Positions 7,241 to 14,355 of a stretch of 14,442 bases of DNA are shown here, in pieces. This DNA comes from JAHJQT01 sp964494655. GTDB taxonomy: Bacteria > Patescibacteriota > Minisyncoccia > Portnoybacterales > UBA2143. A program made the position numbers and the translations under genes. Location of the stretch: assembly GCA_964494655.1 (NCBI GenBank), contig CAZBRM010000012.1, forward strand, positions 1-14,442, read 5' to 3'. Below the pieces are notes generated by a model that ran no database searches, was not told the origin of the DNA, and saw only the letters and a program-made list of their open reading frames with translations. Each line of letters begins with the position of its first letter. Within the stretch, counting starts at the first letter, position 1.

Positions 7241-8173
7241 TTATTTATTAATTTTTCCTTTAATTACTAATGCATGGCCTTTTTTAGAGCGAGAAAATAG
7301 GAAGTCTTCTAAAAGCGCAATTTGTGCTATCAGTGGTATAATTATTTTGTAAAAAGTAAAAAGTTTATTTTCTGTAATGTTAAATATGTCAGTTTGTCGC
7401 TGATATTTTTTTTGTTTTTTTGAATAGAAAAACTTAGTAAGTTCTATAAAAATTTCAGTAAAAAGAAATGCTGTGTAACGGGCTTTAATAATTCTAATAT
7501 TAATTTTAATTAAAAGTTTTTTTAAGTCATCCATATAATAACCATCTCTGAAATGTTTTTCATCGCCGCTTTCCTCTTCGTGCATCAATTTTTTTAATTT
7601 TGAATTTGTTCTTGTTCCTTCAAGAGACGGGACCCAGATTAGAATTTCTGCTCCTTTCTTTGCAACTCTTCTTATCTCTTTGATAGCCTTTTCGTCATCT
7701 TTGATATGTTCTAGAACATTAAAACTAATTATTTTATCAAAAGTATTATTTTTAAAAGGTAATTTTTCGGCTTTTGCTAAAGCATAGTTAGCTTTGGTTG
7801 TTGTTCGGGCGTAAAGCAGAGAAATTAAATCGGTATCTACGCCAATTAGTTTCTCTGAAAACTGATTTAAATAATCTAAAGAATGTCCTATTCCGCAGCC
7901 TATGTCTAAAATTAGATCATCGGAGCTTGCTTTGAGGTAGTTCTTTAAATATTTTTTATAAAGCCAAAAATGAATAGAGTGTTTGAATGGGTTGTCGGCG
8001 GGTATTTTTTCGGGGAATTTGCATTTTTCTAAATTTGTCTTTTTAAATAGAGCAATATCATTTATTATTTTATATTTTTTATGGCAGGTCGTACAGTTTA
8101 AAAATTTCTTTTTAAAAGAAAGTTCTTTTTGACAATCTGGACAACAAAGAATTTTTTGAAAGTTTTCTAGCAT
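7241..8173 (-). CDS. Methyltransferase with N-terminal Trm112-like zinc ribbon
   Basis: This 310-residue protein starts with a four-cysteine zinc ribbon: Cys11-x2-Cys14 and Cys27-x2-Cys30 in LCCPDCQKEL...NCTTCHKKY. A class I SAM methyltransferase domain follows with motif I LILDIGCGIG (87-96), GVDTD, a motif IV-like LPFKNNTFDKIISFNVLEHI, and WVPS. The ribbon-plus-methyltransferase layout is known from RlmA-like rRNA methyltransferases but is also common in sugar-locus methyltransferases of uncultured bacteria. Context favours the latter (inference). The C terminus (about 240-310) is hydrophobic and aromatic, suggesting membrane association. Its start overlaps the upstream gene's end by seven bases, with no visible ribosome site, so translation is probably coupled. 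It is the last gene of the leftward run, and no hairpin-plus-T-run terminator follows its stop. Confidence 0.82.
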   Translation of the reverse strand: MLENFQKILCCPDCQKELSFKKKFLNCTTCHKKYKIINDIALFKKTNLEKCKFPEKIPADNPFKHSIHFWLYKKYLKNYLKASSDDLILDIGCGIGHSLDYLNQFSEKLIGVDTDLISLLYARTTTKANYALAKAEKLPFKNNTFDKIISFNVLEHIKDDEKAIKEIRRVAKKGAEILIWVPSLEGTRTNSKLKKLMHEEESGDEKHFRDGYYMDDLKKLLIKINIRIIKARYTAFLFTEIFIELTKFFYSKKQKKYQRQTDIFNITENKLFTFYKIIIPLIAQIALLEDFLFSRSKKGHALVIKGKINK

Positions 8174-9129
8174 ATTTTTTTACTAACTTTTGGAAGCTGA
8201 ATAGGTCTGATTAACCAGCAGGCAAAACAAATTAATCCCATTAATACTGCCATCAATAGAATTAGAAAAGAAAAACTAATGGCTATTTCCTGGCTAATGG
8301 AAAAAGCTGAAAGAAGTAGAATTAAAGTAGCATCTCGGGTGCCTAGTCCTAAAATAGAAACCGGTAGAAGACTAATCAGCGCAGCAATAGTTATCGTAAT
8401 AGAGATAAAAAGAAAAGAAACAGTATTAATACCGATACTTCGAGCCAGAAGAAAATTATGTAGATAATAAGCAAGCCAGGAAAAAAAAGTAGTTATGAAG
8501 ATGAAAAGATAATTTTTGAATTTATAAATTTTTAATTCATTGATAAAATCTTGAAAATTTATTTTCCAAGATTTTTGATATTTAAATGGAATGATTAGAT
8601 AAAATATTTTTTTAAGAAAAAATTGAATTAAGTTAGTTTTTAAAAAAATGATTAATAGAATTAAACTTAAGACTAAAATCAAGCTTAGTATTAAAATAAA
8701 GTTTTTAAAGAAAGAGAAAAAAAACAACAAACCAAAATAACCAAAAAATAGGAGAAAAATTAAATCAGCCAATCGATCCAATACAATACTGACGGCTGAT
8801 TTACCCAAAGAGCAGTGGTCATTTTTTAGAAAAAATATTTTGCCAATTTCGCCTAATCGGCCAGGGGTAAGAATGCCAATATACATACCCGAACCGTACA
8901 TCAGAAAAGATTCTTTAAAAGAATAATTGATTCCTTGCCTTTTTTTTAAGTAGTTCCAACGATAAGCCTTAATGACGAGCATTGGGACGAGAAAGGGAAT
9001 AGCAAAAAAAAGATAAAAATAATTTATCTCATTTAAAATGGTTATCAGTTTGCTAAAATCTAATCGCATAACTATTAAAATAAAAATAATTATTCCGATT
9101 AAAAAAGAATATTTTTTTAAAAATTTCAT
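8167..9129 (-). CDS. LPG-synthase-TM / flippase-like integral membrane protein
   Basis: This 320-residue polytopic protein belongs to the lysylphosphatidylglycerol-synthase transmembrane / UPF0104 family, related to the N-terminal flippase half of MprF and to the C-terminal part of haloarchaeal AglD. The family signature is the loop YIGILTPGRLGEIGKIFFLK (83-102), followed by VLDRLADL (116-123). Seven to eight hydrophobic segments are visible; the first (about 8-21) resembles an uncleaved signal anchor. No lysyltransferase domain is attached, so it is not a lysyl-PG synthase. A role in moving a lipid or lipid-linked sugar across the membrane is known for MprF and inferred here. It lies 42 bases after one methyltransferase gene and overlaps another by seven bases, supporting membership of the glycan operon. 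Confidence 0.83.
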   Translation of the reverse strand: MKFLKKYSFLIGIIIFILIVMRLDFSKLITILNEINYFYLFFAIPFLVPMLVIKAYRWNYLKKRQGINYSFKESFLMYGSGMYIGILTPGRLGEIGKIFFLKNDHCSLGKSAVSIVLDRLADLIFLLFFGYFGLLFFFSFFKNFILILSLILVLSLILLIIFLKTNLIQFFLKKIFYLIIPFKYQKSWKINFQDFINELKIYKFKNYLFIFITTFFSWLAYYLHNFLLARSIGINTVSFLFISITITIAALISLLPVSILGLGTRDATLILLLSAFSISQEIAISFSFLILLMAVLMGLICFACWLIRPIQLPKVSKKIC

Positions 9130-9171
9130 TTTCTATCTGTAATAATTTTATTTAATAAAATAAAATTTAAT

Positions 9172-9846
9172 TTAAGTTTTTTGTATTTTTTCTCCGATAA
9201 TTATATAGTAGAAACCAATCAATTTTGGCAGGGGTGTTTTTTCTAGTATTTTCAATAAAGGTAAAAGTAATTTAGGAGTTCGATTTGGAGTAATCATGCC
9301 TCTGGTAAAACATTTAACGTTAAATCCATTAGCTTTAAAAATTTTTCGATAATATTTTTTATTAAATTTAAATACGTTTTTAATATTTTCTTCACCTGAA
9401 AAAAGATTAAACAAGGCCATTAAAGGATTCAATGGATTGGGTTCCACTAATACAACATATTTTTTAGAAACTCTTTTAATTTCTTGTAGAGCTTTAATAT
9501 CGTTAGAGAGATTGTGAAGATAACATCCACCAAAAACGATTTCAAAAGATTCATTGACAAACGGGAGATTATAACCATCCGCAACTTTTAAAATAGAATC
9601 GTCAAGATATTTTTTAGCTTCATTAATCATTTTTTCTGCGTAATCAATGCCAAATTTTCTTTTTGATTTAAAATGAAAAAGAAAGCGACCATTGCCACAT
9701 CCTACATCTAGTATTGAGTAATTATCAAAATCAGGAATAATTTTTTTGATTATATTAAGCTTATCTTTGATAAACGCCTTGACTATTTTATCATTAGGAC
9801 CAGGTCTTTTTTTGGCATAATTGTCCCAAAATTTTTTATCTTCCAT
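9172..9846 (-). CDS. Class I SAM-dependent methyltransferase
   Basis: This is a 224-residue Methyltransf_11-type enzyme. The N-terminal FWDNYAKKRPGP is followed by motif I SILDVGCGNGRFLFHF (44-59), FGIDYAEKMINEAKKY (acidic residue for the SAM ribose) and LPFVNESFEIVFGGCYLHNL. VVLVEPNPLNP follows, resembling UbiE/small-molecule methyltransferases. The C-terminal segment LPLLKILEKTPLPKLIGFYYIII is hydrophobic, consistent with a lipid-associated substrate. No canonical ribosome site precedes the ATG; the ten bases between it and the upstream radical SAM gene are all A or T except one G/C pair. The substrate is unknown. It sits between the B12-type radical SAM gene and the membrane protein gene in the same leftward run. 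Confidence 0.82.
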   Translation of the reverse strand: MEDKKFWDNYAKKRPGPNDKIVKAFIKDKLNIIKKIIPDFDNYSILDVGCGNGRFLFHFKSKRKFGIDYAEKMINEAKKYLDDSILKVADGYNLPFVNESFEIVFGGCYLHNLSNDIKALQEIKRVSKKYVVLVEPNPLNPLMALFNLFSGEENIKNVFKFNKKYYRKIFKANGFNVKCFTRGMITPNRTPKLLLPLLKILEKTPLPKLIGFYYIIIGEKIQKT

Positions 9847-9856
9847 AAAATTATTG

Positions 9857-11272
9857 TTATTTAATAAATAGACTTTTAGCCATTTTTATTTGGCTTGAAA
9901 ATTGCTGCCAATTTCTAATAGATATAATTCTTCTTAATAAATATCTAAATCTCAAATAAAATTTTTTATTAGCTAAAGAAATATATTTATCAACTGTTTT
10001 TTCTGGCAATTCCTTAGTGTCTAGAGATGGAGCACTGTTAGTTTCTTCTCCTGTAAGATATTTTTTCCAATAATCTTTTTCAATATAATTATTTTCTACT
10101 GCCCAATCAAAAAGTTCAGTATTAGGAATTAATATTGTTTTACTAAAAAGGGCAAAATCAGAATCAATTTTTAGAGCTAAATCTAAAGTTTGTTGAAGCA
10201 TTTCTTCTTTTTCATAAGGAGAACCCATCATAAAATAACCAAACATTTCCATTCCAACTTGTTTACAAGCTTCTGCACATAATAAAGATTGTTCAACGGT
10301 AATTCCTTTTTGAACTATTTCTAATATTTTATTATTACCTGATTCAAAGCCAAATCTAATTCTATAGCATCCAGCTTGTTCCATTGATTTTAAAAGATCT
10401 TTATCAACTAAATCAACTCTAGTTCTGCATTCCCAGATAATTTTTAGATTATTTTCTATAATTAATTCGCATAATTCATAAACCCATTTTTTGTTTGAAG
10501 TTAGATTATCATCAAAGAACATAAATTCATTAATATTATATTGTTTTTGAATTAATTTAATTTCTTCAATAATATTTTTTGCAGAACGAACACGCCATTG
10601 TCTACCCATTCTATTATCGCGATCACAAAAACTACATTCAAAAGGGCATCCACGACTAGCAATTAAAGTTGCAAATCTTTTCTTTTTAGTAAAGATATCA
10701 AAGTATTTATTTATTAACAATAACTCTCTAGCTGGAAAAGGAATTAAATCAAGATTTTTAATTAATTCTCTTTTAGGATTTATAATAATTTCTGAATTTT
10801 TTTTAAAAGCAAGTCCTTTAATTTGTTCGAGTGGATTATTTTTTTCAAGTGCTTCAATTAATTCCTGAACAGTAACTTCTCCTTCACTAATAACTCCAAA
10901 ATCAAATTCAGGACAATTGATAGAAAATTTAGGAAAAGTAGTTGCTTGTGGTCCTCCAACAATTATTTTAATTTGAGGATTAATAATTTTTATTTCTTTA
11001 GCTATATTTTTTGCCTGTCTATATGTCCATGTCATTACGTAAAAACCAACTATATCAGAATTAAAATCTTTTATTGTATTTTTGATTTTTTCAAAATAAT
11101 TATCTTCAGTATCACAGTCAATAATTTTAACTTGATGATTTTTATTTTTTAAAGCAGAAGCAATATAACAAAGACCAAGAGGCGGGTAAACTCCTCTATT
11201 TTTTTCTACTTTCTTTTTATAATGACTAATTTCCACTTCCTGTAAAGAGGGATTAATAAGTAATATATTCAT
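9857..11272 (-). CDS. B12-binding-domain radical SAM protein (class B type)
   Basis: This 471-residue enzyme has an N-terminal cobalamin-binding-type Rossmann domain (about 1-140): ILLINPS, YPPLGLCYIASALKN, IVGFYVMTW, VGGPQATTFP and ISEGEVTVQEL. A radical SAM barrel follows, whose cluster cysteines are Cys209, Cys213 and Cys216 in SRGCPFECSFCDRD. IRFGFESGN and GYFMMGSPYEKEE are typical barrel strands. The domain lacks DxHxxG, as is usual for class B radical SAM enzymes. Relatives do C- or P-methylation, ring contraction or other radical chemistry, so a methyltransferase role is likely but not shown. I start at the ATG ending at 11272 because it places MNILLINPS at the N terminus, one base after the upstream stop. 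A longer in-frame start at 11341 would overlap the glycosyltransferase by 68 bases and add 23 residues unlike the family. Confidence 0.86.
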   Translation of the reverse strand: MNILLINPSLQEVEISHYKKKVEKNRGVYPPLGLCYIASALKNKNHQVKIIDCDTEDNYFEKIKNTIKDFNSDIVGFYVMTWTYRQAKNIAKEIKIINPQIKIIVGGPQATTFPKFSINCPEFDFGVISEGEVTVQELIEALEKNNPLEQIKGLAFKKNSEIIINPKRELIKNLDLIPFPARELLLINKYFDIFTKKKRFATLIASRGCPFECSFCDRDNRMGRQWRVRSAKNIIEEIKLIQKQYNINEFMFFDDNLTSNKKWVYELCELIIENNLKIIWECRTRVDLVDKDLLKSMEQAGCYRIRFGFESGNNKILEIVQKGITVEQSLLCAEACKQVGMEMFGYFMMGSPYEKEEMLQQTLDLALKIDSDFALFSKTILIPNTELFDWAVENNYIEKDYWKKYLTGEETNSAPSLDTKELPEKTVDKYISLANKKFYLRFRYLLRRIISIRNWQQFSSQIKMAKSLFIK

Positions 11273-11273
11273 T

Positions 11274-12182
11274 TTATTTTCTTCTATAACTAATTTGGTC
11301 AGCCAAAAGACCAAAGAAAATAATTTGGAATCCAACAACAATTAAAATTGTTATAGTTGCATCGCCGAAAAACGTTTCGCCTCTAAATAAGATATTAATA
11401 ATAGCAGTTAATCCTAAGATTAGACATATTAAACCAATTGTTAAAAAGAATCTTAATGGCTTAAAGTGAATATACATTCGCAGCATAGTGGGCAAAACAT
11501 TGATCGGATATTTCAATCCTGCTTTAATAAACGATTCACCGCCCTTTCTTTCGTGAAAGACAGTTGGCACTTCCATTATTCGCATATGTTTGCCCCAAGA
11601 GTCAATAATCAGTTGTTGTGTTTCGTTGTAATCCCTGATAATGTTAAAAATCGCTAAATATCGTTTATGGAAAGCTATTAAACCAGTAGTCGCATCAGTT
11701 ACTTTTAGACCGGTGATTTTAGAACATAGCCAAGCAAAAAATTTATTGCCAAACTTGCGATAAAACGGCATTTTATATTGAAGACCGCCAATTAAGCGAG
11801 TACCAAATACACAGTCAGCTTTATCGTCTAAAATTGGTCTAATAATTTTTTCAATGTCTTCAGGAGGATTTTGAAAATCAGCATCAATCTTCACTGCGAT
11901 ATCAGCTCCCATTTCATAAGCGGTTTGCATTCCAGTTCTAGTAGAAGCTCCTAATCCGCGATTATATGGATGAATGACAATTTTCTTAATGCCAGCTTCT
12001 CTAGATACTTGAGCGGTTTTATCTTCAGAGCCATCATCAACAACAATTACATCCAGAACAAAATCTTTTTCCTGGCTATTCTGGTATATTTTATTAATTT
12101 TTTTAATTACTCCAGCAATAGTTTTTTCTTCGTTATAAGCTGGGATAAAAACAATCACATAAGGTAAACGATATTCTTTCAT
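11274..12182 (-). CDS. DPM1/GtrB-like polyprenyl-phosphate GT2 glycosyltransferase
   Basis: This is a 302-residue GT2 enzyme with a DPM1-like catalytic domain and a C-terminal membrane hairpin. Motifs are VIVFIPAYNEEKTI (9-22), VIVVDDGSEDKT (45-56), NRGLGASTRTGM (74-85), the metal-binding Asp100-Ala-Asp102 in IDADFQNPPEDI, and FGTRL. Membrane segments lie near 245-267 and 276-296. This layout is typical of GtrB/ArnC enzymes that move a sugar from a nucleotide donor to undecaprenyl phosphate at the cytoplasmic face. The His-Glu-Arg-Lys-Gly-Gly-Glu-Ser segment matches the ERxxGxS region of the family. The best partner in the window is the GT-C enzyme at 5677-7239, which would use such a carrier. 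It starts 70 bases after the aminotransferase gene without a Shine-Dalgarno site and ends one base before the radical SAM gene. Confidence 0.87.
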   Translation of the reverse strand: MKEYRLPYVIVFIPAYNEEKTIAGVIKKINKIYQNSQEKDFVLDVIVVDDGSEDKTAQVSREAGIKKIVIHPYNRGLGASTRTGMQTAYEMGADIAVKIDADFQNPPEDIEKIIRPILDDKADCVFGTRLIGGLQYKMPFYRKFGNKFFAWLCSKITGLKVTDATTGLIAFHKRYLAIFNIIRDYNETQQLIIDSWGKHMRIMEVPTVFHERKGGESFIKAGLKYPINVLPTMLRMYIHFKPLRFFLTIGLICLILGLTAIINILFRGETFFGDATITILIVVGFQIIFFGLLADQISYRRK

Positions 12183-12200
12183 ATTTGTATATAGAAATAG

Positions 12201-12242
12201 TTAGCATAAAATTATATAAATTAATATTAATTTATATGCTAA
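12201..12242. repeat. AT-rich inverted repeat in the widest intergenic gap
   Basis: The 70-base gap between the aminotransferase stop and the GT2 start contains a perfect 24-base palindrome at 12214-12237 (half-site ATATAAATTAAT). Offset from it is a second, outer pair of eight-base arms, TTAGCATA at 12201-12208 and TATGCTAA at 12235-12242. Combined as one transcript structure they give an outer stem, an eight-base bulge and an inner stem. There is no G/C-rich stem and no T run after it on the transcribed (-) strand, so an intrinsic terminator is unlikely. A TATAAT on the - strand at 12216-12211 lies within it. An operator, an internal promoter or an mRNA processing hairpin are possible; low-complexity AT drift is the dull explanation. 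Confidence 0.5.
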
Positions 12243-12252
12243 TTAACTTCTT

Positions 12253-13374
12253 TCAATGTTTTTTTATATTTAATATTATAAAATCTAATTGCTGTTTAGT
12301 CATATCTGGGAATATAGGCAGGGTGATGATAGAGTTAGAAAGTTTTTCAGTAATAGGCAAATCTCCTTTTTTATAACCATAGTTTTTTTGATAATAAGAT
12401 TGAAGATGAACTGGCGGGTCAAAATGGACTGATGCTTCAATGCCTTTTTGTTTTAGCTTTTTGATTAAATTGTTGCGATTTCCATTTTTTAATTTAATTG
12501 TATACATTTGATAGACATGTTTAGTTTTTGGCATTTCTATCGGTAAGTCAATTTGTTCTATATTTTTGAGTTTTTGGTTGAAATAGGTAGCATGTTTTCT
12601 TCTTAAAGAATTCATTTTATTCAATTTTTTAAGTTGTTCAACGCCAATCGCGGCTAAAATATTACTCATTCTAAAATTATAACCAGGCATTATTGCAGAT
12701 CTGTGCCATGGTTTTTCTTCTTTAAGTCGTTGGTTGGTCAGTTTTGGAATGCCATGACCTATTAAGGTTTTAATCTTTTGAATTAAATTTTTGTCATTGG
12801 TAGTTACCATACCGCCTTCGCCAGTGGTTATGTTCTTAGTTGGGAAAAAAGAAAAGCAACCAATACCAAATGAGCCAGTTTTTTTGCCTTTATATTCTGC
12901 GCCAACTGCTTCAGCTGAATCTTCAATAACCCAAAGTTTATGCTTTTTAGCTATTTTCATTATTTTATCCATCTGACAGCTTTGTCCGGCAAAATGAACA
13001 GGCATTATTGCTTGTGTTTCTTTTGTAATTCTCTTTTTAATATCAGATGGGTCAATATTACCGGTTTGATAATCAATTTCGGCAAAAATAGGTTTTGCTC
13101 CGGCTGTGACAATAGCATTGGCTGAAGCAACAAAAGTAAAACTTGGAAGAATTACTTCTCCAGTTATATTAAGAGCTTTAATTACAGCAAAAAGCGCAGA
13201 AGCGCATGAATTTAAGCTAATTGCATATTTGCTGCCAATATGCTTTGCGAATAATTCTTCAAATTCCTGGTTTTTTGGTCCATGAGTCAACCAGCCAGAA
13301 TTAAGCGTTTTCTCAACTGCTTTTAATTCTTTTTTATCAAGATATGGTTTTGACAAAGGAATTTTCATTTTCAT
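12253..13374 (-). CDS. DegT/DnrJ/EryC1/StrS-family nucleotide-sugar aminotransferase
   Basis: This 373-residue PLP enzyme transfers an amino group, usually from glutamate, to a keto nucleotide sugar in the cytoplasm. Key features are the N-terminal PLSKPYLDKKEL, NSCASALFAV (55-64), LPSFTFVASANAI (76-88), PVHFAGQ (125-131), EDSAEAVGAEYKGKK with Asp152 contacting the PLP ring, and the Schiff-base Lys180 in FFPTKNITTGEGGMV. Full family length. Close relatives include PglE, ArnB and perosamine synthase, which act at C4, but the position cannot be fixed here. The ATG overlaps the stop of the epimerase gene (ATGA, four bases), so translation is coupled; a second Met two codons on is a possible alternative start. 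The expected 4-keto substrate would come from a dehydratase that is not in the window. Confidence 0.93.
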   Translation of the reverse strand: MKMKIPLSKPYLDKKELKAVEKTLNSGWLTHGPKNQEFEELFAKHIGSKYAISLNSCASALFAVIKALNITGEVILPSFTFVASANAIVTAGAKPIFAEIDYQTGNIDPSDIKKRITKETQAIMPVHFAGQSCQMDKIMKIAKKHKLWVIEDSAEAVGAEYKGKKTGSFGIGCFSFFPTKNITTGEGGMVTTNDKNLIQKIKTLIGHGIPKLTNQRLKEEKPWHRSAIMPGYNFRMSNILAAIGVEQLKKLNKMNSLRRKHATYFNQKLKNIEQIDLPIEMPKTKHVYQMYTIKLKNGNRNNLIKKLKQKGIEASVHFDPPVHLQSYYQKNYGYKKGDLPITEKLSNSIITLPIFPDMTKQQLDFIILNIKKH

Positions 13375-14351
13375 TTTTTAAATAAACCAGTAGATAAAAT
13401 ATAATCAATATATTCTTTAAGTCCTTGCTCTAATTGATATTTTGGATTATAGCCAAGAAGCTTTTTTGCTTTAGCTATATCTAATGAACCTCTAACAGGT
13501 CTGTTCATATCTGCTGGCGTAACTATTGTTTTAACTTTTCCAGGCAGAAGCTTATCTAATATCTTAGAAAATTTTTCAGCGCTTATGCCTTTGCCAGCAG
13601 TAATATTAAAAATTTCATTTTTAGCTTTTAAAGAAAGAGCGGCTAAAACAAAGCCATGGGCTGCATCTGTTATATAGGTAAAATCAACCTTATCTTTTCC
13701 TCCTCCATGCAATTGAAGAGGTTTGCCAGTTAAGGCATTTTCAACAAATATTTGCGTTATTCTGCGATTAGAATCAGTAGGGCCGTAAATAGCTGATGGC
13801 CTGATGATTGCATATTCCAGCCCGAACCTCTTAGCGTAAACTTTTGTTAATAATTCACAGGACAGTTTAGTTCCTCCATAAATGTCAATTGGTTCAGTTG
13901 GATGTTTTTCGTCAGCTGGATCATATTGAAAATGACCATAAACAAAACTGGATGAAGTATAAATAACTCTTTGAACAGAATCGACTGTCCTCATTGCTTC
14001 TAAAAGATTTATATGTCCGTTAAGGTTTATTTGAATAGCGTCTTCAAAATAGACATTGGAAGCTGTTGCCAGAGGTATGGCGATTAAATTAATAACAATG
14101 CTTGGCTTTACGCGCTTAATAATTTTAGTTAAATATTCTTTGTCTCTTATATCTCCCCTAATAATTTCTGCTTTATCTTTTAATTCTTCAAGACGTTTTT
14201 GCAAATAAAAAGGATAATGGCCTTCCTGTGGAGGGACATAGTTTGAAAAATTGTCGTAGATTATTACTTTATGTCCTTTTTCGTATAGTTCTTTTGATAT
14301 GAAAAAACCGACAAAGCCAGCTCCTCCACAAATTAAAATTTTTTTACTCAT
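13371..14351 (-). CDS. NAD-dependent epimerase/dehydratase (extended SDR, GalE-like)
   Basis: This is a 326-residue extended short-chain dehydrogenase acting on a nucleotide sugar. It has the NAD loop GGAGFVG (9-15), RGDIRD (65-70), the catalytic serines in IYTSSSFVYG (130-139) and the catalytic Tyr158-x3-Lys162 in YGGTKLSCELL. RPSAIYGPTD and the C-terminal PVRGSLDIAKAKKLLGYNP are standard for the group. The SSSFVYG form, rather than the TDEVYG of 4,6-dehydratases, favours an epimerase or related enzyme. A slightly long segment PPQEGHYPFY (40-49) follows the second strand. The ATG has the best Shine-Dalgarno site in the window and lies four bases after the upstream sugar transferase stop. The exact sugar is not readable. 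It may supply the donor for the initiating transferase or for later glycosyltransferases. Confidence 0.92.
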   Translation of the reverse strand: MSKKILICGGAGFVGFFISKELYEKGHKVIIYDNFSNYVPPQEGHYPFYLQKRLEELKDKAEIIRGDIRDKEYLTKIIKRVKPSIVINLIAIPLATASNVYFEDAIQINLNGHINLLEAMRTVDSVQRVIYTSSSFVYGHFQYDPADEKHPTEPIDIYGGTKLSCELLTKVYAKRFGLEYAIIRPSAIYGPTDSNRRITQIFVENALTGKPLQLHGGGKDKVDFTYITDAAHGFVLAALSLKAKNEIFNITAGKGISAEKFSKILDKLLPGKVKTIVTPADMNRPVRGSLDIAKAKKLLGYNPKYQLEQGLKEYIDYILSTGLFKK

Positions 14352-14355
14352 AGTA

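Noticed and set aside
8279..8467. Open frame of 62 codons on the + strand
   Set aside because: It lies entirely opposite the flippase-like membrane gene, whose family motif and hydrophobic pattern are clear; the opposite frame has no recognisable features or ribosome site.
9145..9161. AT-only inverted repeat (ATTTTATT / AATAAAAT) between the methyltransferase and the flippase-like gene, considered as a terminator
   Set aside because: It has no G/C pairs, a one-base spacer and no T run after it on the - strand, and the next gene begins a few bases on; likely low-complexity sequence.
10946..11152. Open frame of 68 codons on the + strand, rich in Phe, Tyr and Ile
   Set aside because: It is antisense to the conserved B12-type domain and its composition is what the complement of Lys/Ile/Asn-rich coding sequence yields.
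11273..11341. Longer start for the B12 radical SAM gene, adding 23 residues
   Set aside because: The extension lies almost wholly inside the 3' end of the GT2 gene, is unlike the family N terminus, and the internal ATG at 11272 gives the expected MNILLINPS opening one base after the upstream stop.
12185..12376. Open frame of 63 codons on the + strand crossing the intergenic palindrome
   Set aside because: Two thirds lie opposite the aminotransferase C terminus and no ribosome site or known motif is present; treated as chance.
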